From assembly GCA_003117195.1 (NCBI GenBank), contig BDSI01000036.1:723035-787034 (forward strand): a stretch of 64,000 bases of DNA, given 5' to 3'. The notes beneath the pieces are model-generated. The model saw only the letters and a list, made by a program, of their open reading frames with translations, was not told where the DNA came from and did no database searches. This stretch comes from Eudorina sp. 2006-703-Eu-15. Its lineage: Eukaryota; Chlorophyta; Chlorophyceae; Chlamydomonadales; Volvocaceae. Position numbers and translations under genes: made by a program. Within the stretch, counting starts at the first letter, position 1. Each line of letters opens with the position of its first letter. Positions 41,932 to 52,514 of this stretch are shown here, one piece after another.

Positions 41932-44127
41932 ATGCACCTTCGTAAGCATGTGCCTGCGCTGCATGGCCGGCTAGCACGCCTTCCGTGTCTCCCTCCTCCG
42001 TGCACCCCTCTCCCCTTCTGTCCGTCCCGCGCTGAACGGCGGACCACCCTCCCTCCCTGCGCATGCTGTCCGCCCCCGGCGCGCCGCCCATCTGACCTCC
42101 GCGCCATCGGCGGGGCTGGCAACCTCGCTCCATCGCCCAGCGGCTGCGCTGCGCCTGATCGGCTCCGCGGCACTGCTGCGGCGCCTCCCATCACAGCCGC
42201 GCGCGCGCAGGTCCTGCCACCGGGCCGCAGCGGCAGCCTCCGGCCGGCACCCGCTGCGGCGAGGTGCGCTGGCGGTCCCAGCGGGCCCGCCTCGGCCTAC
42301 TTGGGGCCTCCCGCACTCCCTGTTGCCTTGGCAGCACGCTCCCCGGCTACAACATCTCGTCTCCTAGCGCGCGACAGCACCAGCGGCACTAGCAGCACTA
42401 GCAGCGGCAGCAGCGGCAGCAGTAGTAGCAGCGGCGGCGGCCACGGCGAGGCCCGGGGATACGGAGGCGGCCAGGTCCGGGGCACCGTCCTGCGCACCAT
42501 CGACCCCGTCGTGGCAGCGGCCTCCGCGGCACGCGCTCTGTCCAGGCCGTGCCGGACCGGGACATCCACCTCGGCCGCCACCTCGGCAGCGGTCCCCGGC
42601 GGCTTGTCGAGCCCCGCGGGTGCGCCGGGAACGTTCAGCAGCGTCGATACCATGGACGACGCGGGTAGCGGCGGCGCTGGCGCGGCCGGTGTACGGCTGC
42701 TGATCGTCGTTGGGGTCGTGCTGTTGGATGATCCGTACTGGACTGACGGCGCCGCCAGCGGTCCGCCGTCGACTGGCGGAGGCGGTGACGCGGGCGGGGC
42801 CCGGCCTGTCCGGGTGCTCCTGGCGCAGCGGCCGGTGGGCAAGTCCAACGCGGGCCTGTGGGAGTTCCCCGGCGGCAAGGTGGACCCGGGGGAGACGCCC
42901 GAGGTGCGTGACGCCGCAGCGGGGGCCCAGAAGCCGCCCGTCCCGGACACAGCCCGTTGGCACGCGACGCCCTTGGACCGGTCGCTGTGTCGCGGCATGC
43001 TGCAGCATGTGAGGCGGACCTGCCCGTCCACAGTTTAATTTGGAACAGCTGGGGCCTGCGGACCGCCGCTGCCACCACCCTCATAACCGCCCCGCGCAAG
43101 GTGTCATGTGGGTCACAAACCAACACGCTGATGATGCTGACCATCCGTGTCCTTCAGCTGAACTGCTCGTACCTGATGCGGACGTTGGCCTCTTCTCGCG
43201 CCCACCCGACCGCCCACCTGGCCGCCATCCCGCCCGACCGCCCGCCTCTCCAACCGCCAATGTTTACCAATTTCCTATACCCCCTCCGCCCGCCCGCCCG
43301 CCCCAGGCCGCCCTGGTCCGGGAGCTGCGGGAGGAGCTGGGCATCGCAGTGGACCCGGTGGACCTGCAGCCGCTCACCTTCGCGTCACACACCTACCCCA
43401 CCTTCCACCTGCTCATGCCGCTGTACGGTAAGCGGTGCAGCGCCCTGGGGTCGAGCCGGGTCGCGGTCACGAAGGGCTCAAGGCAAAGCGGAGAAGGGCA
43501 AAGGGGGAGGGAGGGCGATGTCACTGTCCTGCTTGACAGGAAGGGTTGATTGACATCTAGGGGGAAAAGGGCACGCGCGCCAGTGGGCGGAGGCCCGTCG
43601 CCCAACAGCTGGGATGCTTCGAAATTGGGAGGGGCCTCAGCGCAGCGGAAGGCCTGCGGCGGGTGGTGCTCCGCGGGCCTTGCGCGGCCGGGCCATGAGG
43701 AGGCGCTGCACCGCGCGCAGCAGCAGCAGTAGCAGCAGTGGGACAGCGGTGGGCCTGATGGGGGATCTGGATCTGAGCGGCGTCGTATGCACGCGTAGAT
43801 CACGGGCATCCTGCGTTGTGGATGGTGATACAGCCGCGCCCCGAGCGGTCCGAGCGCTGCCGCGGGGTCCCCCCCTGTACCAATTTCCTATACCCCACCC
43901 CCCTGTAGCCTGCTGAGGGAGGTCTGACGTTCCGGTCCGGTGCCCTTTCCGATGTCCCGCTGCCAGCTTGCCGGAGGTGGCAGGGGGAGCCGCGGGGCGC
44001 GGAGGGGCAGGCCGTCGCGTGGGCGACCGCGGAGGAGGTGCCGTCGTACACCCTGACCCCCGCCGACGTGCCTCTCGTACCTGCCGTACTGGCAGCCATG
44101 CGGCACGGCGTGACACTGCAATGCTAG
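41932..44127 (+). CDS. Nudix hydrolase, MutT/NUDT1-type (8-oxo-dGTPase-like)
   Basis: Exons 41932-42903, 43307-43427 and 43967-44127 (GT-AG, phases 0 and 1) give 417 aa. The N-terminal ~240 residues are Pro/Ala/Ser low complexity and could include an organelle-targeting region. The catalytic domain starts near RLLIVVGVVLLDD and carries WEFPGGKVDPGETPE joined across intron 1 to AALVRELREELGI, a complete Nudix box (G-x5-E-x7-R-E-U-x-E-E-x-G-U). It ends LLMPLYACRRWQGEPRGAEG...VAWATAEEVPSYTL. The layout matches compact MutT/NUDT1 hydrolases that remove oxidised or damaged nucleotides, though substrate cannot be inferred with certainty. The start is uncertain: 41932 opens the long first exon, ATG 42652 lies just before the domain, and 41554 with an intron to 42210 is another possibility. 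Confidence 0.85.
43266..43283 (+). repeat. 18-bp intron motif ACCAATTTCCTATACCCC, copy 2
   Basis: Lies 24-41 nt upstream of the 3' splice site at 43306 in the first Nudix intron; identical to copies at 37201 and 43879. Confidence 0.9.
43879..43896 (+). repeat. 18-bp intron motif ACCAATTTCCTATACCCC, copy 3
   Basis: In the second Nudix intron, about 70 nt upstream of the 3' splice site at 43966; identical to copies at 37201 and 43266. Confidence 0.9.
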
Positions 44128-46013
44128 CGCGGTTGGGGTCTATCGCCGTGGCCGGTGCTTTGGGCTGGTCGGGTATCCTCAACTGGCCGAGCCCGTTGGG
44201 CGCTTACGTGAACGTTTACGTGAACATGTACCCTGAGCTATCTGAGCTGAGTAGGTGTCTTGCGTCCTGATTGGCCTGGTCGTGATCCGCCCGCGCGGGA
44301 GGGGATTCCGCGGACCCGCAAAACGCAACCCTCATGAGCAAGAATCGTGAATTTGCTGCAGAACTCTTTCAGTGTGGTGTCTCTAGCGGGATGGGAGAGC
44401 TGAAGAGAGGATGGGAGGCTGACGAGAGGATCGGGTTGAAGTACGGTATCTAAACTTCCGACTCTGAAGGGTGGTGTGAAGAGCCAGGTGCACGACACCA
44501 GCCGTGGCTCACCGCCGCCATTGTACTTGCGGGGACGTGTGGCCAATGGTGTTAGGCGTCCGACCGTCCGTTTCCGGATGCCGTACATGTACATATACTT
44601 CCGTCTGCCCAAACCGTTGTGATAGTGGCGGGCACACATCATGCGTGGGTCGTACATCACGTGCGTCGTGCCTTTGCCGCACTGCTCCAACGGGCAATGA
44701 AGCTGCTCACGCGGACAGCTGTTGCCCTTGGCTCGTTAGGGTGTTGCATCCCTGATAGGGTACGGAAACAAACACCAGACCCCGGTGGCTTAACTCGCCC
44801 TTAGCGGGCCTTATCGATCCCGGGCTATGGCTGGTCCTCAGGGTCGGAGTAGTTACCTGGTAGAGTGGGTGTGGGGTGTGCATCGGTGCACCACTTGTGG
44901 AGCCCGTCCGGTGCGCCGAGGCGGCGGTTTCGTTTTTTGCAGTGTATGGTGAGGACGCTGTCACCGACGATCCGCGGGGTCCAATGTAACATCATTAATA
45001 ACATCTCTGTCTTTTTGTTCGCGGCGTTGAGGTGTGGAGGTTACCTTATCGCCATATCGGTGGGGCCTGCTGGGGTTTGCCTTGGTATACGGTACATCGT
45101 TGATCCCTTTCCAGGACCCACTGTAACGTTAATTCATTCATTAATAACAGACAAACATACATACAGACAGACATCTACTTGAGTGAAGTGGAACAACGGA
45201 TGAGTCAACGGACAGCGGTAGGGGCGAAACAAGAGAAGCGGCCAATGCACAACGACTTCGGTTGGACGAGCCACGGGCACACGCCCTGCCGATCACGCTC
45301 TGCTCGCGCTGCTTCATGACAACGGGCCACTACGGAAGCACCACTACCTGTCCGACCACGCCAGCAAAACAGCCGCTGCGCCGAACGAAGCGCATGCAAG
45401 TGCACTAACCACAAGGCGCACCTCCGATTTGCTCGTCCATGGAGCCGGCACGTTCCGTTTCAGCCAGGGTTGACGGTATGACCGATGTCAGGCCTGCTCG
45501 TCCAGGCGGGCCCAGGTAATCTGGCGGTTGCGTCGTCCATTCGTGGACACGATCGATCGGGTGCGCTGGCTTGACACCGTTTGACACCGCCCCGGGGCAT
45601 CGTGAGGTGAGAGTCTACCTTTCGTATGTGTCCAGCATTAATGTTACAAAAACGAATGGTTTAACTTCCGTGCGTGGCTATGTGTTGTGCGGTGATGCTG
45701 TCTTGAGTGCTCGTCAACTTTCCCTGGTGCGCCAGGATGCGCAAAGGTTTGGTGTTTGAGGTTTTCGCTCTTGCGAGTTTCAGATCGCCCTGGTTTCGGG
45801 TTACTTCGACTCTTTTTCGGGCATCTGCGACGACTGCATTTGGCTGCGTTACTGTCATACCCTCCGGTCTGTACGGTGGTCACATGCGGGCTACGACATG
45901 CCAGACATTTCTGAACTACAGATAAGTCAAGACAAGCAATTGCTTGCGGTATTGTGGTATTCATCTGCGATTGCAACCCACAGACTTATCGGTAGGGCGG
46001 CAACCGCCAATTA
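44128..46013. other. 1.9-kb interval, no gene recognised
   Basis: Nudix 3' flank followed by moderately AT-rich sequence. It includes TGTAA motifs at 44985-44989 (inside the R1 repeat) and 45122-45126, either of which could end the Nudix transcript. Open frames on both strands at 45200-45976 show no recognisable family. Confidence 0.55.
44932..44991 (-). repeat. Dispersed repeat family R1, copy 2
   Basis: Read on the minus strand it has ATGTTACATTGGACCCCGCG, then TCGTCGGTGACAGCG and TCCTCACCATACACTGC. It matches the copies at 28573 and 60724 in order and spacing. Confidence 0.75.
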
Positions 46014-47004
46014 ACAAGTAGGGGTCGGCTTCCTCGAAGCCGGAAAAGGGCGGGGCCCCCTATAATCCGTACAGGCCGCTTGCTTTAGAACGAAAACTCT
46101 ATTACCGCGCAACAGTGTGAGAGAGTGAAAGGTTACCATTGGGGGTGTCGTTGATGTTGAAGGTGGATTGGCGTGCATAGATTCACCAAGCCCAAACACG
46201 TCGGCAGCCCCGAAACCATCCTGCAGTACGCGCCGCCGGCGACGGCGGTCACCGTATCGGCACTATGGTAACGATAGTCGCCTCTGCACTACCACATCCG
46301 TCTGTCAAGCAGATGATCACAAAGCAAGCTTGAAGCATCCTTGTTTTGCCGTGAAACTGTAGTTGTTTGGTCCGTCGGCAGGCATGCAACCCTTCAGTTG
46401 CACGCCCGCAGCAGACGTGAACCTCTAAAGTTTGCTATCAATAGTTACATAGCAAATGTAAGGCAAAAACAGGGTGCGAAAAAGCCGCGGTGAGACCCGG
46501 ACTTTGGGCCATCGGAACTGGAGAACTCGTTGGCACTCGGTACGCTATCCCTTTGCATCTTGAAACTTTGATTCAGTACATATTGTTGAATTGTATTCAT
46601 CTGGCAAGACAGAAAGGCAAATCTTGATGTTGGTGGTATCTTGATGTTCAAACATCAGAACACTATCGAAGTTCAATTTCGCACGCGCCGCCCATTCCTA
46701 ATTCAAGTATTCATCACGCGGCACCCGTTGCAACAAATATGAGCGCGAGAGGCGTTGGGTGGATGTTGACTCGGGTCCATGGGGACCGCGGAGCTTTACT
46801 TTGACCGTTTGTGCGCAAAGAGTTTTTTTCAGCCAAACCAAAGTTACCTTGCAATAGAGGACAATTAATATGACAAACATAGCGAATTAGTTTAGCGGAT
46901 AATGAACGTTTTGCCGTTACCGGACACACGGACACACGGACATGGGCAATCCTAGGGGGCGGGGCCCCCCGAACGCGCTTCGCGCTGGGGCCCCGCCCAA
47001 AAAC
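46014..47004 (+). mobile_element. ~1-kb direct repeat with hairpin termini, copy 1
   Basis: 991 bp that recur, with substitutions and small indels (roughly 90% identical by eye), at 49058-50021 in the same orientation. Both begin ACAAGTAGGGG and end GCCCAAAAAC. Near the left end CGGCTTC-CTC-GAAGCCG forms a 7-bp hairpin. At the right end the 12-bp arms GGGCGGGGCCCC (46957-46968) and GGGGCCCCGCCC (46987-46998) form a perfect GC stem around an 18-nt loop. A short minus-strand frame (46698-46880) is similar in both copies but matches nothing I know. No target-site duplication is visible. It could be a long terminal repeat or two insertions of a non-autonomous element. Confidence 0.8.
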
Positions 47005-49057
47005 TTCCCGGAGACGCATTGCAATCTGTTCTTCTCCATGTAAAATCTCTACAGGCCTAAGAAGTTGCGGTTTTATGTATGTTTTGATATTACAGCGCCC
47101 CGTAGTATTTAAGCGTTGAATCGCACGACTTCGCTCGTCCAGGCGGCCACGCTTCAAAGCCATCGAACGCAGTCCGAACTCCCGCAGCGGCGCTGACGCC
47201 CAGCTCTATAATTGTGAATAATTAATTTTATTGCAGAATACCAAGGCGCGGTATGCAGGCGAAGCAAGCAGGTACGAACGTCTGACCCACTGGAGCATGC
47301 TGACTCAGCAACTTGAGGCAAATCGAGCTGCCAGTTTCATCCGTACACCTCAAGTCAAGAGTTCATGCAAAAGGCAAAGAGATGCCTATCAGATTTGATG
47401 AAAGTCTGAATGTGACTAAACCGGCCAGGACCTGCAGTGGCCAAGGTTGGCCCACCGCTTCTTTTCGCAGATTTGGCCGAGCTTCCCCTGCATTACTACT
47501 TGGTGAAGCAAGTGGTACGCTTTTGGAACCGCCTGCAGACGCAGAAGGGCACTGTCGCACACGCAGTCCTGTACCAGGAGGTTACTGATGCACTCACCGA
47601 CCCTGAATGGGGCGGTTGGGGAGCCTCGTTTTTGCGTTTATTGTCGTACTTAGAGTGTGATATCTGGTGCGGGCTACCTCAGGATGCCGAAGGTGTTGAA
47701 AAGAGAGTTGAGTGGTTGCTGTCCAAACCTCTTCCCGAGGCTCAGATTGTGACTGCGTTGAGGGAACGACTTATGAGCGGCTGGGAACACGCGCGCCTCG
47801 ATGTCGAGCCAGATGATTACCCATCAGATGGGAAGCAGCCGGGGATCCATATGTCAAAATACAAGCATTAGATGGGCCTGTCGTTTGTGGGTGCGGCGGC
47901 CGTTATGTGGCAGCCGCATGCTACAGTTTTTATCCCCCGTTCTGCGCACCGTAAGCTGATGCAATTCAGGCTTTGTTGTTGCGCACTTGAGTCTAGCAGG
48001 GCGCGGAGGGGGAGACACCATGTCCCTAGAGGACAATGGGTCTGCCGTTGCTGTCGCTCTGAAGTCCAGATTGAAGATGAGAAGCATGTTCTACTCGACT
48101 GCCCGGCTTATGATGCAATACGCGCGGAGGAAGAGTTTCATCGCCCTAACACTATGAGGGAGGCGATGGCCTGGGATTCGGCTCGTCTGGCAAAGATGTT
48201 GGAGCGCATGTGGGCTCACCGTAATTCAATCGTGCCCTTTGGGCGCAAGTCTCGTTGACTCCTGTTAATGCGGTATTTGCAAACCAGTGCTTTTGGTATT
48301 TTTTGTTTGCCCTTGGGCCTCCGGCTCGTATGGGTATGTGCAGGTATGGGGTTACGCACCCCCAACCATGTAACACACACAAATAGGACCTTACGAACAA
48401 GTATGATGCTGCAGACAAGCGCTTGAACACGGCCCAACTTTACATTGGACCCTGATCTAAATATCGAGGAGGATAGACAATCGTGATTGGCACTTTCATG
48501 TGCAAGCGCCCACCATTTAACTTAATATACGATTGCAAAACATGGCAGGAATCATGAAATGAAATTTGAATATTCTTTGCAGGCGAACTGGTTTCCGGAA
48601 ATTCCGCGGCCACCAGGGCTCGAACCTGCTCGAATGGGCATCAGCTCGAACTAGGAACTACCGTATGCGCGAGTATGGACGTAATCGAAACTGCATTGCG
48701 AACATGCCGTTACTAATACGGTCGAATTTGATGTCATGGTTTCGCTGAAATTCCAGTTCGAACAGTTGAAGGGTGAAAGCAGAAGTTGGGAAGTGACAGG
48801 ATGTTCCTCGTCTACCGTGGCCACTTCAGTAAGCAGTCGGAGACGGCATGCGTTGGTGTTCACGTGGGCTTTATTATGCAGTTCCCGCCAAATATCTTTG
48901 GCGCCTATTAGGGCATTGGAGGTCTGCCTGGACTGGAACTGCTGGCCGTGCCGGCCTTGATTGCGCTTGATGTGACAGCGTGAAGCCGCAAACGCTTGCA
49001 GATGGAGGTCTTGCGATATGGCTTTTTGCGCCCCTGTGTACGTCCGGCCTCGTGCTG
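47005..49057. mobile_element. Internal region between the two ~1-kb repeats
   Basis: 2,053 bp. Its centre is a decayed LINE 3' end (47437-48258). The flanks have no recognised coding sequence. The section 48560-49000 is AT-richer. A B-box-like string is present near 48618-48628 on the minus strand, without a matching A box or acceptor stem. Confidence 0.6.
47437..48258 (+). pseudogene. Decayed LINE (non-LTR retrotransposon) ORF2 C-terminal fragment
   Basis: One continuous frame of about 273 codons interrupted by a single in-frame TAG at 47869-47871. The first part (LPLHYYLVKQVVRFWNRLQ) resembles the region after the reverse-transcriptase domain in LINE-encoded ORF2 proteins of green algae and animals. 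The second part has a Cys-rich reverse-transcriptase-associated zinc finger (VCRCCRSEVQIEDEKHVLLDC followed by PAYDAIR). The catalytic reverse-transcriptase and endonuclease parts are absent, so this is a 5'-truncated or otherwise deleted copy. Confidence is good for the zinc-finger part and moderate for the rest. Confidence 0.7.
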
Positions 49058-50021
49058 ACAAGTAGGGGGTCGGCTTCCTTGAAGCCGGAAAAGGGCTGGG
49101 CCCCCTACAATCCGTACAGGCCGAAACTCTATTACCGCGCAAGAGTGTGAGAGAGTGAAAGGGTGCCATTGAGGGTGTCGTTGATGTTGAAGGTGGATCG
49201 GCGTGTATAGATTCAGCAAGCTCAAGCAGGTAGGTAGCCCCGAAACCATCCTGCAGTACACGGCGGTCATGGCATCTGCATTATCACTATCGTAACGCTA
49301 GTCGCCTCTGACTACCACATCCGTCTGTCAAGCAGATGATCACAAATCACGCTTGAAGCATTCTGGCCGTGAAACTGTCGTTGTTTGGTCCGTCGGCAAG
49401 CTTGCAACCCTTCTGCTGCACGCGTGCAGCAGACGTGAACCTCTAAAGTTTGCTACAATAGTCACATAGCAATTTAAAGCAAAAGCAGGGTGCAAAAAAG
49501 TCGCGGTGAGAGCCGGACTTCGGGCCATCGGAAACTGGAGAACTCCTTGGTACTCGGTATGCTATCCCTTTGCATCTTGAAACTTTGATTCAATACATAA
49601 TGTTGAATTGTATTCATCTGGCAAAACAGAAAGGCAAATCTTGGTGTTGGTGGCATCTTGATGTTCAAACATCAGAACACTATGGAAGTTCAATTTAGCA
49701 CGCGCCACCTGCCCCTAATCCAAGTATTCATCACGCGGCACCTTTTGCAACAAACATGAGCGCGAGAGGCGTTGGGTGGATGTTGACTCGGGTCCGTGGA
49801 GACCGCGGAGCTTTACTTTGACCGTTTGTCCGCAAAATGTTTTTTTCAGCCAAACCAAAGTTACCTTGCAATAGAGGACAATTAATATGACAAACATAAC
49901 GAATTAGTTTAGCGGATAATGAACGTTTTGCCGTTACCGGACACACGGACACACGGACATGGGCAATCCTAGGGGGCGGGGCCCCCCGAACGCGCTTCGC
50001 GCTGGGGCCCCGCCCAAAAAC
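49058..50021 (+). mobile_element. ~1-kb direct repeat with hairpin termini, copy 2
   Basis: 964 bp, the second copy of 46014-47004. The left hairpin keeps its 7-bp stem but has loop CTT in place of CTC. The right GC hairpin (arms 49974-49985 and 50004-50015) is identical. Compared with copy 1 it lacks 14 bp after the left end and differs at a GC-rich stretch in the first third. Sequence outside the ends is unrelated between the copies. Confidence 0.8.
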
Positions 50022-50099
50022 GCACAGGGCGCAAAAGAATGTTCCCGGCCCAAACATCAAACGTTCGGCTTGCTGTCCGGCAGGGATGTGTTTTAGTAC

Positions 50100-50194
50100 C
50101 AAGCGGAAAACATGATTGCAGTGCATAACGACTTTTGACTTTTTAGTACCAAAAGTCAAAAGTCGTTATGCACTGCAATCATGTTTTCCGCTTG
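50100..50194. repeat. Perfect 44-bp foldback (inverted repeat, 7-nt loop)
   Basis: Arms 50100-50143 and 50151-50194 are exact reverse complements, separated by TAGTACC. The 10-mer TTTTAGTACC occurs immediately before the left arm (50091-50100) and again at the arm/loop junction (50141-50150). This pattern is expected if a polymerase switched template at that sequence and copied back. A transcript would form a perfect 44-bp stem. Confidence 0.97.
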
Positions 50195-52317
50195 CCCGTT
50201 CTCTCAACCCGTCGTCGAAGTCCAGACGGCCCACGGTGCCGTTAACCGCTAGTCCGCAACGGAAGGTCTGGGAGTCGAACTTAAGACACATCACCAGTGT
50301 CGTGCCTACTCTTTAAAGACGTTTGATGCGGGCAACCGTGGACTCCCCCCAAATAGCATGCGTTATCTCTTGTGGCGTCCAAGACTAGCGTAGCCGAACG
50401 TCTTGGGTACCGTTGTTGTACAGCCAGCACACTAAAGACATGTTACAGAGAAATAATTTCAACACAGCGACTTAAGGTGCACACAGAGGAAGTACTTTGG
50501 GCTTTGGGTAGCGAAGTCTCATGCACAAGACCGCAGTGACAGTGCGAATATGCTGCACTCCGAATGCAATACAATAAATGATGTTATAGGCAACATTGTT
50601 AAAGGCAGCCTTTCAAACGGCTTGTCAAGCTGGACGACGAGCAAGCGATTGGCATGGGTACCACGGGGGGTAGAGACACGTAGACAGCACATAGCTTAAC
50701 AAAGTGGCATTACAACGCTGTGGAGATCGTTTGCAACACGTCGCTCGCCGCAAACATTCGGAACGGTACGGATGCAACGTTTCTTTGGCGGTAGCCGCAT
50801 CGAATATCGTAGAGTATATAGGTAGGGCGTTTATAGAAAACGCATCATAGCTGATGTGATAGGACATCTTACAAATAATCCGGTCCGCTCCAGACGACTG
50901 AATCGCCCGGTCCATGTCTGCCATACATGGCGGTACCAAAATTGAACAGCTAAAGGCAGATGGTAAACTGTAGATTATCGCATGATCTTTGGTTGCAGTT
51001 ATTTGGATGCCTCGCACGTATGCCGTCGATCGATTCGGCCGCTGAATCACGAAAGCATTGGATTACCTTATCTGAAAGCCGCGACCCTAATGTACGCACG
51101 GCACATTATGAAAGCGGCTGGTTTCCTACTAAGCCATCACAGCAGACTTTGCTGACTGACAAAACGGAATGTATCCGTGATTTCTTCGTAACACAACAGC
51201 AGCTTAGCGGTGTCTTGTACCGTGTTCCTTTGGCACGTGCCCAAATAATTACCTTTGAATGTGATATATCTTCATCAGCAATGCGACTAAGTTGGGCACA
51301 CATATGTGAGTAATGTAACAGTCAAGGGGGTGGGTTGTCGGACAGACTCTCTCAGTACAACAACCTTATGAGGGGACGATCCGACTCGCGCAGCGATTCA
51401 AAATATTTACCTCGAATATTATATTCATATGATCAGGGCTGTTGGGCAACTGTAAGCTCGTCACCTTCAGATAGGTTAAAGCTTTGCCTAGTAGTGCACG
51501 GACACGAAAGACGCGGGCCCAGCTCCATTTCAATGTAATTGACCTCGTACCTGACCTTGTCACTTCTTAAAATCTTTGTGAAGCCAGAATGCTGCTTGGC
51601 GCCCTTCAAAGGCAGCATGGCACCCGACCACGGCTTGGTGAAGACACTGAGTTGGGCCTCGTCGGCTCGCCAGAAAATCCTGGATCGCCGCATTGTGCTT
51701 GGAGCACATCAAATAGCGCTGCGGCGGCGGCGGCGGTGGCGCCAGCTGCGGGTTCTTACCTTGCCAAACTGGGCAGCGGAGAGGTCATCATGCATCCGGG
51801 TCCTTCTTTCCTCTGTCCAAACGGCCAGTCAGCAGCTTGCACACTTGCAATTGAGAAGGAGGCCCCGTCATTTCTAAGCAATAGGTGAGCGGCTTAGATC
51901 ATTTGTTTCATGACGTCGGATACGATACACACTGTTTAGGTATCCGACGTTTCCGCTCGGCCACGCTCGGCCACGGATTTGCGAGCGCGATCGAGCCGCA
52001 CGCGTCATGTCATCTCCACCATCTTTGAATCGATTACCGAATTTCGCGTTGACCAATTCTGTCGTCAGTTTCCTAGCGCTCTGCTTGCCGCATTTCGAAT
52101 ATTGCCCAATTACCGCCGTACACAATGAAAATAAGGATCGATCGCGCACACACCGACGGCCCTGTAAATCCGTGGGGCAAACGAACCATTCCTTACGTAT
52201 GGGCCTTTCATTTGCGCGATCGCCGAAACCACCCACCCGCACACCGTCGCGCCGTCCCGAGGACGACAGCCATTTGGAGAGGCAGCCGGTAACCTGCACG
52301 CCGCGGGCCCCCCCCCC

Positions 52318-52401
52318 CGACACACAAACAAACACACACAGACACACACAGACACACATAGACACACATAGACACACAGACACACATAGACACACAGACA
52401 C
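52318..52401 (+). repeat. CACAGA/CACATAGA-rich microsatellite
   Basis: About 84 bp of CA-rich repeats with periodic AGA interruptions, shortly upstream of the glutamine-rich gene. Confidence 0.95.
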
Positions 52402-52514
52402 AAATGCGGCCCGCGTGGTCCAGTTGCGCGCATCTCATCCCTCAGTTGCCCCGTACTCTACTTGAAGGTGTTATAAATCCGCATCGTGCCCTGGAATTTG
52501 CACTCCGACACAGA

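Larger units (their letters stand above)
50022..52514. other. 2.5-kb interval, no gene firmly recognised
   Basis: Begins with the foldback at 50100-50194. The segment 50300-51500 is AT-rich and lacks coding signal. A minus-strand frame at 51433-51693 (FWRADEAQLSVF, KVRYEVNYIEMELGP) has a protein-like composition and could be an exon, but I recognise no family and find no supporting neighbours. It ends in a CACAGA-rich repeat next to the glutamine-rich gene. Confidence 0.5.

Noticed and set aside
48601..48700. Possible tRNA or SINE on the minus strand (B-box-like GGTTCGAGCCC)
   Set aside because: No matching 5' acceptor strand, no A box at the right distance and an imperfect T stem.
44128..52400. 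CRISPR array, phage or bacterial island
   Set aside because: Repeats here are two long direct copies and a foldback, with no regular spacers and no prokaryotic genes; the window is eukaryotic throughout.
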